Assembly (NCBI GenBank): GCA_902803585.1
Contig: CADCQO010000087.1
Span: forward strand, 1-12,549
Origin: an uncultured Ruminococcus sp.
GTDB taxonomy: Bacteria > Bacillota > Clostridia > Oscillospirales > Acutalibacteraceae
DNA length: 12,549 nucleotides
Direction: 5' to 3'
Every line of letters begins with the position of its first letter. The stretch's first letter is position 1. A model generated the notes under the pieces. The model was not told the origin of the DNA. It saw only the letters and a list, made by a program, of their open reading frames with translations, and ran no database searches. The position numbers and the translations under genes are program-made. Below, piece after piece: positions 1-7,357 of the stretch.

Positions 1-1
1 C

Positions 2-1837
2 AACTGGGGTTATGATCCGGTTAACTACAATGCTCCCGAAGGTTCCTACTCTACTGACCCGTATCACGGCGAAGTAAGAGTCAACGAGTTCAAACAGATG
101 GTGCAGGCTCTTCACAAGGCTGGCATCGGTGTTATCATGGACGTTGTTTACAACCACACCTATAACACACAGTACTGCTTCAATCAGCTCGTTCCCGGCT
201 ATTTCTACAGACCCGGCCAGAACACTTCCGGATGCGGCAACGATGTTGCTTCCGAGCGTTCCATGGTCAGCAAGTTTATTATTGATTCCGTTGCTTACTG
301 GGCAAAGGAATATCATCTGGACGGCTTCCGTTTCGACCTGATGGGTATTCTTGACGTTGATACCATGAATGGTGTCCGTGCAGCCCTCAATGAGATTGAT
401 CCTTCTATCATCGTATACGGTGAAGGCTGGAACATGGGCTCTGTTCCCACAAAGTCCGGCGTGAAGATGGCTAACTACACCAACGCAGCCGAAACTCCCG
501 GCATCGCTTACTTCAGCGACACAATCCGTGACATGATCAAGGGCAGCGTATTCGATGCAGCAGAAAAAGGTTATGTCAACGGCAATCAAAAGCACTACAA
601 GGCAATCGTCAACACCGTACAGTACACCAAGAAATGGTGTCCCTCTCCTGCACAGATCATCAACTATGCAGACTGTCACGACAACCTGACACTCTGGGAT
701 AAGATTCGTTCCTCCAACGCTGAGGACAGCGAAGCAGACCAGATCCGTCAGAACAATCTGGCAGCCCTGATCGTGCAGACTGCACAGGGTGTTCCGTTCA
801 TGATGAGCGGTGAAGAATTCCTCAGAACAAAAACAAAGGCAGACGGTACATTCGATCACAACAGCTATGCTTCTCCTGACTATATCAACGAACTTGATTA
901 CTCAAGAGCTGCTTCCTATGCAGACGTTTATAACTACTACAAGGGTCTGATTGCTTTCCGTAAGGCTCATCCGGCTCTGAGAATGATTACTGCCGATCAG
1001 GTAACATCTGCATTCCATTCCGCACTGGACAACACACAGGAAGGCGTTGCAGCCTTCACAATTGACGGCGGCGCCAACGGCGAAACAGCCGAGCAGATCA
1101 TGGTAATCTACAACCCGCTCTCAGAGGATACACAGGTAACACTGCCCGAGGGCAACTGGGATATCTATGTCAATGACACAACAGCCGGCAATACAGCTCT
1201 GGCATCTGCTACAGGTACTGTAACCGTTCCGAGAATTTCCGGTATGGTTCTGGTAAAGGGCTATGTACCTCCTGTAACTGATACATACAGCATTATCGGC
1301 ACCATGACCAGCTGGACAGAAGACATTGTTATGACAGAAACCCAGCCTGGCATCTATACCGGCACATTTGATGTAGAAGCAGGTACTCATCAGTTCAAGG
1401 TCCGCAAGAACGCTTCCTGGGATCTGAGCTGGGGTGCATACGAGGCAGATCATGACAGAACACAGAACAGCCAGACCAACATCGAGTTTACAGTTGAAAA
1501 GGCAGCTACCATCACTGTAAAGTTTGATACAACAGGTGAAGACCTTGAACTGTGGCCTGTCAGCTACTCTATTGACGGCGGCGATTTCATCTATACCGGC
1601 AAGCCGAACGATGATCCGCAGCCTTCTAAAGATCCTTCTCAGCAGCCCTCTCAGGATCCTTCTCAGCAGCCCTCTCAGCAGACTTCCAGAACCTCAGATA
1701 CCTCTGTTGTACAGCCTTCTCACAATATTCCCACAGGTGACAGCGCAAACATGGTTATCCTTCTGGTAATCTTCCTCGTATCCGGCGCAGCAGTTGCAGC
1801 TGTCGTTCTGGCGAAGAAGTCAGGAAAGTCTGAATAA
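2..1837 (+). CDS. Type I pullulanase (GH13), surface-anchored, 5' end missing
   Basis: Debranching enzyme that hydrolyses alpha-1,6 links in pullulan, amylopectin and limit dextrins, predicted to act outside the cell. The open frame enters from the left edge. Its first residues, NWGYDP, are the rest of the type I pullulanase signature YNWGYDP, and base 1 (c) fits the last base of a Tyr codon. The four GH13 regions follow: DVVYNH (about 140-157), GFRFD with the nucleophile Asp at 335-337, VYGEGW with the acid/base Glu at 422-424, and ADCHD with the transition-state Asp at 680-682. A C-terminal beta domain runs to about 1265. A small beta-sandwich (about 1283-1575; IIGTMTSW...FKVRKNASWDLSWG) resembles X25/SusE-type starch-binding modules. 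A Ser/Pro/Gln linker and a hydrophobic anchor complete the protein. The signal peptide and any N-terminal binding modules lie outside the window, so export is inferred from the anchor. Pullulanase call very secure; binding-module family less so. Confidence 0.95.
   Translation, partial: NWGYDPVNYNAPEGSYSTDPYHGEVRVNEFKQMVQALHKAGIGVIMDVVYNHTYNTQYCFNQLVPGYFYRPGQNTSGCGNDVASERSMVSKFIIDSVAYWAKEYHLDGFRFDLMGILDVDTMNGVRAALNEIDPSIIVYGEGWNMGSVPTKSGVKMANYTNAAETPGIAYFSDTIRDMIKGSVFDAAEKGYVNGNQKHYKAIVNTVQYTKKWCPSPAQIINYADCHDNLTLWDKIRSSNAEDSEADQIRQNNLAALIVQTAQGVPFMMSGEEFLRTKTKADGTFDHNSYASPDYINELDYSRAASYADVYNYYKGLIAFRKAHPALRMITADQVTSAFHSALDNTQEGVAAFTIDGGANGETAEQIMVIYNPLSEDTQVTLPEGNWDIYVNDTTAGNTALASATGTVTVPRISGMVLVKGYVPPVTDTYSIIGTMTSWTEDIVMTETQPGIYTGTFDVEAGTHQFKVRKNASWDLSWGAYEADHDRTQNSQTNIEFTVEKAATITVKFDTTGEDLELWPVSYSIDGGDFIYTGKPNDDPQPSKDPSQQPSQDPSQQPSQQTSRTSDTSVVQPSHNIPTGDSANMVILLVIFLVSGAAVAAVVLAKKSGKSE
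1631..1678 (+). repeat. Perfect 24-bp tandem duplication in pullulanase linker
   Basis: Two identical 24-bp units (1631-1654 and 1655-1678), each coding for DPSQQPSQ. A degenerate partial unit (DPQPSK, 1613-1630) comes just before. The repeat is in frame, so gain or loss of copies would change only the length of the linker between the beta-sandwich module and the wall/membrane anchor. Confidence 0.9.
1724..1834 (+). other. C-terminal sorting-signal-like anchor of the pullulanase
   Basis: The last 37 residues have the three-part layout of a Gram-positive cell-wall sorting signal: a short motif NIPTGDS (1724-1744), a hydrophobic helix of about 21 residues (1751-1813), and a short charged tail KKSGKSE. 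The motif is not a canonical LPxTG; it reads I-P-T-G with no residue between Pro and Thr. It may be a sortase substrate of variant type or simply a C-terminal membrane anchor. Both would hold the enzyme on the cell surface. Confidence 0.7.
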
Positions 1838-1850
1838 TTTCCGATCCTTC

Positions 1851-1870
1851 TGACGGTCTTTGACCCGTCA
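1851..1870 (+). other. Small hairpin between pullulanase stop and terminator
   Basis: TGACGG (1851-1856) pairs with CCGTCA (1865-1870). Two further inner pairs across one bulged base would leave a TTT loop. No T-tract follows, so this is not itself a terminator. It sits 8 bases before the terminator stem and may protect the 3' end of the mRNA. Confidence 0.4.
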
Positions 1871-1878
1871 TACTTCAA

Positions 1879-1916
1879 AACTCCCCAAAACTCCGTGTTC
1901 TGGGGAGTTATTTTTT
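1879..1916 (+). terminator. Rho-independent terminator of the pullulanase gene
   Basis: AACTCCCCA (1879-1887) pairs with TGGGGAGTT (1901-1909), a perfect 9-bp stem with a 13-base loop. It is followed by A and then six T (1911-1916). It lies about 40 bases after the pullulanase stop and before the typA promoter, so it separates the two units. Confidence 0.9.
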
Positions 1917-1953
1917 GTCTTATTGCAGAAAATTCAATATTTTATGGATTTTC

Positions 1954-1982
1954 TTGTGTCAAATTTAAAAATATGCTATAAT
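1954..1982 (+). promoter_or_regulatory. Predicted sigma-A promoter of typA (extended -10)
   Basis: A consensus -10 TATAAT (1977-1982) is preceded by TG one base upstream (1974-1975), making an extended -10. The best -35 at a 17-base spacing is TTGTGT (1954-1959), which is weak and keeps only TTG. Transcription would start near 1988-1992, giving a short leader of about 30 bases before the typA ATG. No riboswitch-like structure is apparent in that leader. Confidence 0.75.
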
Positions 1983-2007
1983 ACTTTCGTTTATTATTGT
2001 CGAAAAA

Positions 2008-2014
2008 AGAGGGG
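2008..2014 (+). promoter_or_regulatory. Ribosome binding site that sets the typA start
   Basis: AGAGGGG lies 6 bases before ATG 2021. An in-frame TTG at 1997 would add eight residues, but it lies before this site and has no ribosome site of its own. The ATG is therefore the better start. Confidence 0.8.
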
Positions 2015-2020
2015 CTTTTC

Positions 2021-3841
2021 ATGGATACGAGAGAGAATTTGCGCAACGTGGCAATCATTGCCCATGTAGATCACGGTAAGACAACACTGGTAGATCAGCT
2101 TCTGCACCAGAGCGGCATTTTCAGAGAAAATGAAGCAGTGGCAGAGCGTGTCATGGATTCCAACGATCTGGAAAGAGAAAGAGGCATTACCATTCTGTCA
2201 AAAAATACTGCTGTCATGTACAAGGATACAAAAATCAATATTGTCGATACTCCGGGACACGCTGATTTCGGCGGAGAGGTAGAACGTATCCTGATGATGG
2301 TAGACGGCGTGCTGCTTTTGGTAGATGCCTTTGAAGGCTGTATGCCGCAGACCCGCTTTGTACTGAAGAAGGCACTGGGACTGGGCAAAAAACCGCTGGT
2401 CGTCGTCAATAAGATTGACAGACCCGGTGCAAGACCTGAGGAAGTAATAGACGAGGTGCTGGATCTGTTCATCGAACTGGGTGCAGATGAAGACCAGCTG
2501 GACTTTCCGGTTGTCTATGCGTCTGCCCGTGACGGCTATGCAACACTTGACCCACACCAGTCGGGAACGGACATGAAACCGCTGTTTGATAAGATTTTAG
2601 AGGAAATCCCTGCACCTACAGGTGACAGGAACGGCCCTTTGCAGCTCCTGTTCTCGAATGTTGACTATGATGAATATGTAGGCCGTATCGGTATCGGCCG
2701 TGTAGAGCGGGGCAGCTGCAAGGTAGGACAGAACATTACGCTCTGCCACAATGACGGAAGCCGGAAGAATGCCAAAATCACCAAGCTGTATACCTTTGAA
2801 GGTCTGAAGAGGGTGGAAGCCGCCAGTGCGGAACTGGGCGATATTGTAGCAGTATCCGGTATTGCAGATCTGAATATCGGTGAAACTGCGTGTGACCCCG
2901 AACATCAGGAACCCCTTCCTTTTGTAAAGATTGATGAACCGACTGTTTCCATGCTGTTTATGGTCAACAGCAGTCCCTTTGCCGGCCGTGACGGTAAATA
3001 TGTCACTTCCCGCAACCTGCGTGACAGACTTTTCAAGGAAGTGGAAACAAACGTCGCCATGCGTGTGGAGGAAACCGACTCCGCTGATACTTTCAAGGTA
3101 TCCGGCAGAGGTGAACTGCACCTTTCTATCCTGATCGAAACCATGCGCCGTCAGAATTTTGAATTTCAGGTATCCCGTCCGAAAGTTATTATGAAGCAGA
3201 TAGACGGTCAGCTGCAGGAGCCGATGGAACTGCTCATGATCGAAGTACCTGATAACTATGTCGGTGCTATCATGGAAAAGCTCGGCCCCCGCAAGGCGGA
3301 GCTGGTCAACATGGGAACCCGTGAATCCGGCGTGACACACATTGAATTCCGTATTCCTGCAAGAGGTCTGATGGGCTACCGTTCCGAATTCATGACCGAT
3401 ACCAACGGTAACGGCATCATGAACCATATCTTTGACGGCTATGAACCGTACAAGGGCGAGATACAGTCCCGTCTGCAAGGTTCTCTGATCGTGCATGAAA
3501 CAGGCGAAAGCACCGCTTACGGACTGTTTGCTGCACAGGACAGAGGAAGACTTTTCATCGGTCCCGGCGTAGAAGTGTATGAGGGCATGATTATCGGCGC
3601 TAATCCCAAAAATGAGGATATGGTTGTCAATGTCTGCAAGAAAAAGCACATGACCAATACAAGAGCTTCTGGTTCTGATGACGCTCTCAAACTGACACCG
3701 CCCACAATCCTCAGTCTGGAACAGTCGCTGGAATTCATCAACGATGATGAGCTGGTAGAAGTCACTCCCCATTGTATCCGTATGCGCAAGATGATTCTGA
3801 ACAAGGAACTGCGGCTGAAGGCGCAGAGCAAAGGCGGCTGA
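2021..3841 (+). CDS. typA: Ribosome-associated GTPase TypA/BipA
   Basis: Translational GTPase of the EF-G/EF-4 class, 606 residues, the usual size. In other bacteria it binds 70S ribosomes and helps 50S assembly and stress or low-temperature growth. All G motifs are present: G1 AHVDHGKT (residues 14-21), G2 Thr in RGITI (54-58), G3 DTPGH (76-80), G4 NKID (130-133) and G5 SA (168-169). The beta-barrel domain II, the EF-G-like domains III and V and the BipA-specific C-terminal domain follow at full length (GRGELHLSILIE, ARGLMGYRSEF, GEIQSRLQGS). The start at ATG 2021 gives the typical N-terminus MDTRENLRNVAIIAH. The gene has its own promoter and is followed after one base by the exonuclease gene, so the two are very likely co-transcribed. 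Nothing in it looks damaged. Confidence 0.97.
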   Translation: MDTRENLRNVAIIAHVDHGKTTLVDQLLHQSGIFRENEAVAERVMDSNDLERERGITILSKNTAVMYKDTKINIVDTPGHADFGGEVERILMMVDGVLLLVDAFEGCMPQTRFVLKKALGLGKKPLVVVNKIDRPGARPEEVIDEVLDLFIELGADEDQLDFPVVYASARDGYATLDPHQSGTDMKPLFDKILEEIPAPTGDRNGPLQLLFSNVDYDEYVGRIGIGRVERGSCKVGQNITLCHNDGSRKNAKITKLYTFEGLKRVEAASAELGDIVAVSGIADLNIGETACDPEHQEPLPFVKIDEPTVSMLFMVNSSPFAGRDGKYVTSRNLRDRLFKEVETNVAMRVEETDSADTFKVSGRGELHLSILIETMRRQNFEFQVSRPKVIMKQIDGQLQEPMELLMIEVPDNYVGAIMEKLGPRKAELVNMGTRESGVTHIEFRIPARGLMGYRSEFMTDTNGNGIMNHIFDGYEPYKGEIQSRLQGSLIVHETGESTAYGLFAAQDRGRLFIGPGVEVYEGMIIGANPKNEDMVVNVCKKKHMTNTRASGSDDALKLTPPTILSLEQSLEFINDDELVEVTPHCIRMRKMILNKELRLKAQSKGG

Positions 3842-3842
3842 T

Positions 3843-4721
3843 ATGCAGTATGTGGTGCTTGATCTGGAATGGAACAGCGGCTTTTGCAAACGCACCCGGA
3901 GTTTTATCAACGAGATCATCGAGCTGGGTGCGGTGAAGCTGGATGAGGAAATGAATATTATCGGGCAGTTCTCTATTTTTGTCCGTCCTGATATTACCAA
4001 ACGCCTGAATGCTACTGTAAAAGAACTGACACAAATCACGAATGAAGACCTGAAGCACGGTGCTACTTTCACTTACGCCATCAGCAAATTCAGAAAATTT
4101 GTCGCTGACTGTACCGTAATGAGCTGGAGTACAACAGATCTAAGCACACTCGAAGCCAACTGTGAATATTATTACGGCAGTCAGCGGATACCGTTCCTGA
4201 AGTATTACGCTGACGTGCAGGACTATTTTCAGTCGGTCTGCCGTCCTGAGGTCAGACAGCAGATGGCACTGCAAGCAGCGGCAGAGGCACTGTCTGTTCC
4301 GATGGACGATATCCCCCTGCACCGTGCCGTAGGAGATAGTATCCTTACTGCAAGAATTCTGAAAAAGATTTACAGCAAAGAACGCTTTGAACCATTTATC
4401 CGTCCGGTAGACGATGAATTTTACCGCCGTCTGAACTTTCATATTACCTATCTCTGCAACTATGACAATCCTCTGATAGATAAGAGCCAGATGTATTTTA
4501 TATGTCCGTCCTGTAAAGAAACCTGTCAGCAGACAGAGGCGTGGAAAGTGAAAAATCGTGCTTTCAATGCGGTGTTTGAATGTCTTTCCTGTGCAGTGCG
4601 CTATAAAGGCAGAATCCAGTTCAAGCTCCAGTTTGACGGTGTAAAGATCATCAAAAAGCTCTCACCTGTCAGTGATGAATGTCCGGCTGCCGGTGATGAA
4701 CAGTCAGCAGCAAGTGATTGA
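3843..4721 (+). CDS. ERI-1/KapD-like DEDDh 3'-5' exonuclease with C-terminal zinc ribbon
   Basis: Predicted cytosolic 3'-5' exonuclease, 292 residues, of the DnaQ-like DEDDh superfamily. The N-terminus VVLDLEWN resembles the ERI-1/KapD branch. The acidic set can be placed: Asp7 and Glu9 in DLEW (Exo I), Asp99 in WSTTDLSTL (Exo II, the position of WGxxD in ERI-1 proteins), and His160 and Asp165 in HRAVGD (Exo III). Beyond the nuclease fold (about 1-180), Cys221, Cys224, Cys247 and Cys250 form two CxxC pairs 22 residues apart, a likely zinc ribbon for nucleic acid binding; Cys228 is close to the first pair. The Ser/Ala/Asp-rich tail looks disordered. The ATG follows the typA stop by one base, with AAAGGCGG in the typA end as ribosome site. 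Substrate (RNA or DNA) is unknown. The fold call is secure; the ERI/KapD assignment and zinc binding are inferred from motifs. Confidence 0.85.
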   Translation: MQYVVLDLEWNSGFCKRTRSFINEIIELGAVKLDEEMNIIGQFSIFVRPDITKRLNATVKELTQITNEDLKHGATFTYAISKFRKFVADCTVMSWSTTDLSTLEANCEYYYGSQRIPFLKYYADVQDYFQSVCRPEVRQQMALQAAAEALSVPMDDIPLHRAVGDSILTARILKKIYSKERFEPFIRPVDDEFYRRLNFHITYLCNYDNPLIDKSQMYFICPSCKETCQQTEAWKVKNRAFNAVFECLSCAVRYKGRIQFKLQFDGVKIIKKLSPVSDECPAAGDEQSAASD

Positions 4722-4772
4722 CATTCAGCAGATGAATTTCCCGTCTTGTGTGTTCAGCTTCCGTTTTTTTCG

Positions 4773-4815
4773 TGCCGGCTTTTTTCCGTTTTTGGGGAAA
4801 GAGCCGGCATTTTTT
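4773..4815 (+). terminator. Strong rho-independent terminator of the typA-exonuclease unit
   Basis: A 15-bp stem: TGCCGGCT (4773-4780) pairs with AGCCGGCA (4802-4809), and the inner T-rich/purine stretch (4781-4787 with 4795-4801) pairs with two G-T wobbles. The loop is 7 bases and is followed by six T (4810-4815). The reverse strand lacks a T-tract after the stem, so it works in the + direction only. It ends transcription before the V-ATPase operon. Confidence 0.93.
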
Positions 4816-4851
4816 GCATAAAAAAGAGAAAAAACTTGCAGAAAAGAAAGT

Positions 4852-4878
4852 AAAAGTCGGGAAAAAATGACTTTTTTT
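4852..4878 (+). terminator. Weak second terminator-like hairpin upstream of the ATPase operon
   Basis: AAAAGTC (4852-4858) pairs with GACTTTT (4869-4875), then three more T. The stem is AT-rich and weak. It lies after the main terminator and before the predicted operon promoter, so it would be a backup terminator. If a promoter exists further upstream, it would instead be a leader attenuator. Confidence 0.35.
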
Positions 4879-4902
4879 AGAGGTAATCAATAGAAAATAT
4901 GA

Positions 4903-4931
4903 TTGAATTTCAGGCGGAAATATGGTTAAAT
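4903..4931 (+). promoter_or_regulatory. Predicted promoter of the V-ATPase operon
   Basis: TTGAAT (4903-4908) and TTAAAT (4926-4931) are separated by exactly 17 bases, and a TG (4923-4924) sits one base before the -10 hexamer. Each hexamer matches four of six consensus positions. The start would lie near 4938, leaving a leader of about 45 bases before ATG 4985. The rest of the 263-base gap (4722-4984) holds the two hairpins described and no gene. Confidence 0.6.
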
Positions 4932-4984
4932 AGTAATGAGACATTGAAGCAATTGTCTGATACCAGAAAAGGGGGATTGAGCGG

Positions 4985-5299
4985 ATGGCAAGTGATATGC
5001 TGAAGGCTGTACTGGCGGCGGAGCAGGAATGTGCGCAGAAGGAAGCTGAGGCAAAAAAACAGGCAGATGCCAACAAACAGAAGGCAAAGCAGGAAGCGGC
5101 CGCAATCGTCGAAAAAGCACAGGCTGATGCACAGAAAATGTTAGCGGATAACGAAAAACTGCTGACACTGCAGGCGGAAAAAGAGCTTGAAGAAGCAAAA
5201 ACCCAAGCCCGTACAGAATGCGGAAAAATCTCTGACAATGCCCGACAGAACATCGGCAGAGTCCGGAAATTAGTGGTGGAACTGCTTACAAAACCGTGA
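4985..5299 (+). CDS. V-type ATPase peripheral-stalk subunit (G/H type, NtpF/AhaH-like)
   Basis: A 104-residue soluble protein, almost wholly a predicted coiled coil rich in Ala, Lys, Glu and Gln (residues about 5-85), without a membrane segment. Small coiled-coil proteins of this size open V/A-ATPase operons of this type and pair with subunit E to form the peripheral stalks that hold the A3B3 head against rotation. The call rests on size, composition and first place in a complete V-ATPase operon, because such coiled coils carry few diagnostic residues. The start is ATG 4985, with AGGGGGA (4970-4976) 8 bases upstream. Subunit I follows after 38 bases. Naming varies between systems (NtpF in Enterococcus, AhaH or AtpH in archaea, G in Thermus). 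Confidence 0.85.
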   Translation: MASDMLKAVLAAEQECAQKEAEAKKQADANKQKAKQEAAAIVEKAQADAQKMLADNEKLLTLQAEKELEEAKTQARTECGKISDNARQNIGRVRKLVVELLTKP

Positions 5300-5323
5300 T
5301 TGCCGGACAATAACAGAAAAAGT

Positions 5324-5330
5324 GTGGTGA
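5324..5330 (+). promoter_or_regulatory. Ribosome binding site supporting the TTG start of subunit I
   Basis: GTGGTGA lies 7 bases before TTG 5338. The next in-frame ATG (5353) has no comparable site, and starting there would remove the first five residues of the usual N-terminus. The TTG is therefore preferred. A modest ribosome site plus TTG should give low output, which suits a subunit present once per complex. Confidence 0.6.
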
Positions 5331-5337
5331 TAAACAT

Positions 5338-7329
5338 TTGGCAAAGCTAAAAATGAAAACGGTGCGGATTATTGCTCTCAGAAAGGACAGAAAACGCCTT
5401 CTGGAACATCTGCAGGACAGTGCGCTGGTACAGGTCACCAAAAGCAGTGAAACGGCGGCAGAAGGTTTTGAACGCTTTGATACCTCTGCACAGCTCAAAC
5501 AGTTTGAGCGCAATGCGGAACTGACCGAACAGGCGCTGAAAATCCTTGCAAGGGTCGCACCCGAAAAAAAGGGAATGTTAGACAGCTTCAAAGGACGCAG
5601 AGAAGTAGACCCCGATGAGATCGGAAGAATTGCTGCCGATTCTGCAAAAATCATCGGTATCTGTCAGAAAATCGTGAAGCTGAATAAACAGCGGGCTGAC
5701 TACGCCGCCGAGCAGGTGCGTATACGAACCTCTCTGGCACAGCTGGAACCATGGAAAAAGCTTGATATCCCTCTGAATACCAAAGATACGCCGACAACGG
5801 CGGTTCTGATCGGTACGCTGCCCAAGATGTTTGACGGAACGCTGCTTTCCGAAGCGCTGGCAAAGGAATGTCCGGAACTGGTATTTGAGTACGAAATACT
5901 CTATACCTCAGCCAATATGACCTGTCTGGTGCTCTTTACACCGAAAAAACAGCGTGAAGAAGCAGAAAGGGCTTTGAGGACGATCGGCTTTTCTCAGCCG
6001 CTTAACCCGACAAGCCGTACACCTGCTGTCAAAATGCAGCGGCAGCAACAAAAGAGTGAGGAAACCGTCCAGAAGGACGAGGAAGCCCGCAAGGAAATTG
6101 CTGCTCTGGCGGAATACCGTCAGGCAATCTGTGAAACACAGGACTATTTTGTGCTGCGTTCGGAGAAATATAAGGTGCTGGCTGATCTTGATCAGACAAA
6201 ACACGTTTTTGTCCTTAACGGATATGTTCCGGAGGAGGACTGTGCAAAATTAGAGACCCTGTGCGGAAAGGCAGCGCCCTGTGTGGTGGAATTCGGTGAG
6301 GCGGACGAGGACGCACCCGTGAAGCTGAAAAACAGCAGATTTGCCGAGCCTGCACAGAGTATTGTCACAATGTATTCGACACCCTCGCATGAGGATATTG
6401 ACCCGACACCGATTCTGGCATTTTTCTTTTATTTCTTCTTCGGCATGATGTTTTCTGATGCGGGCTACGGTCTGCTGATGATCATTGCCACAGCAATCGC
6501 CATTAAGGTGTTCAAGCCCGACAAACGAATGTACAACAACCTGAAGCTGTTTCAGTACTGCGGTGTTGCAACCGTGTTCTGGGGACTGGTATTCGGCAGT
6601 ATCTTCGGTGATGCGCCGGCGATGTTCTATAAGATGTTCACCGGTAATGAAATCACCATGAAAGCACTGCTGCCCTGGCCGACATTAGACACACAGAAAG
6701 ATGCCCTTATGATTATGATATTGTCTATTGCACTGGGTATGGTGCATATCATCGTGGGTATGGGCTGTAAGTTTTATGTGTGCCTGAAGCGGAAGGAATA
6801 TGCAAAGGCCTTTTTCGATACGGGGCTATGGATACTGCTGTTAATCGGTGCGGCGGTACTGGCGGTCGGTATGGCAACAAATGCGGTGGTACTGTATATC
6901 GGTACAGGTATCGCTGTGGCGGCGGCAATTGGTCTGGTACTGACACAGGGCAGAGAAAAGAAAGGCTTTTTCGGCAAACTGCTGGGAGGTGTCGCATCTC
7001 TGTATGACATTACCAGCTATATCAGCGATCTGCTGAGTTATTCCCGCCTGTTAGCGCTGGGACTGACAACAGGCGTTATGGCGCAGGTATTCAATATGCT
7101 GTCGAATCTGTTCGGCACAAGTCCGGTAGGTATCCTGTTCATGGCGGTCATATTCATTGTCGGTCATGCAATTACAATCGGACTGAATGCGCTGGGTTCT
7201 TATGTTCATACAATGCGTCTGCAGTATGTCGAGATGTTCAGCAAATTCTACGAGGGCGGCGGCAGACCCTTCCAGCCGTTCTCCACAAAGAGTAAATATT
7301 TCAGGACAAAGGGCAGTAAAGAAGAATAA
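5338..7329 (+). CDS. ntpI: V-type ATPase subunit I (membrane stator, a-subunit homologue)
   Basis: Stator subunit that carries ions to and from the rotating K ring; 663 residues, normal for the family. The N-terminal half (about 1-350) is cytosolic, with coiled-coil arms that hold the peripheral stalks. The C-terminal half has seven or eight hydrophobic helices, beginning with PILAFFFYFFFGMMFSDAGYG (about 358-378). The channel Arg is Arg570 in SYSRLLALGL (codon 7045-7047), and a second conserved Arg is Arg627 in HTMRLQYVE, matching the two functional arginines of eukaryotic a subunits. The end carries the family motif EMFSKFYEGGG. The start is TTG 5338; it gives MAKLKMKTVRI, like the MxxVxM N-terminus of homologues. 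Subunit K follows after 28 bases. Confidence 0.96.
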   Translation: MAKLKMKTVRIIALRKDRKRLLEHLQDSALVQVTKSSETAAEGFERFDTSAQLKQFERNAELTEQALKILARVAPEKKGMLDSFKGRREVDPDEIGRIAADSAKIIGICQKIVKLNKQRADYAAEQVRIRTSLAQLEPWKKLDIPLNTKDTPTTAVLIGTLPKMFDGTLLSEALAKECPELVFEYEILYTSANMTCLVLFTPKKQREEAERALRTIGFSQPLNPTSRTPAVKMQRQQQKSEETVQKDEEARKEIAALAEYRQAICETQDYFVLRSEKYKVLADLDQTKHVFVLNGYVPEEDCAKLETLCGKAAPCVVEFGEADEDAPVKLKNSRFAEPAQSIVTMYSTPSHEDIDPTPILAFFFYFFFGMMFSDAGYGLLMIIATAIAIKVFKPDKRMYNNLKLFQYCGVATVFWGLVFGSIFGDAPAMFYKMFTGNEITMKALLPWPTLDTQKDALMIMILSIALGMVHIIVGMGCKFYVCLKRKEYAKAFFDTGLWILLLIGAAVLAVGMATNAVVLYIGTGIAVAAAIGLVLTQGREKKGFFGKLLGGVASLYDITSYISDLLSYSRLLALGLTTGVMAQVFNMLSNLFGTSPVGILFMAVIFIVGHAITIGLNALGSYVHTMRLQYVEMFSKFYEGGGRPFQPFSTKSKYFRTKGSKEE

Positions 7330-7343
7330 TGACAATCATTAAC

Positions 7344-7350
7344 GGGAGGT
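7344..7350 (+). promoter_or_regulatory. Strong ribosome binding site of subunit K
   Basis: GGGAGGT lies 7 bases before ATG 7358, the best match to the anti-Shine-Dalgarno sequence in this operon. High translation suits the ring subunit, which is needed in about ten copies per enzyme. Confidence 0.75.
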
Positions 7351-7357
7351 AATTATC

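Noticed and set aside
1997..2020. Upstream TTG start for TypA
   Set aside because: It lies before the ribosome site AGAGGGG and within the first bases of the predicted transcript. ATG 2021 gives the family N-terminus.
1860..2069. A 69-codon plus-strand open frame across the terminator and typA promoter
   Set aside because: It contains the terminator hairpin and the promoter, enters typA in another frame, and has no ribosome site or family resemblance.
2597..4072. A 491-codon open frame on the minus strand opposite typA and the start of the exonuclease gene
   Set aside because: It runs antisense to an intact, clearly conserved gene. Its composition (many Cys, His, Phe and Ser) is what the reverse of such a gene gives, and it has no recognisable family motif. 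The frame ignores the typA/exonuclease boundary.
4735..4770. T run at 4764-4770 as an additional terminator of the exonuclease gene
   Set aside because: No stem of useful length precedes it; the real terminator begins at 4773.
4669..5337. A 222-codon minus-strand open frame over the intergenic region and the first ATPase gene
   Set aside because: Its Ser/Ala/Phe/Cys-rich sequence is the reverse of the Lys/Glu/Ala coiled coil, and it would cross the strong terminator and the predicted promoter.
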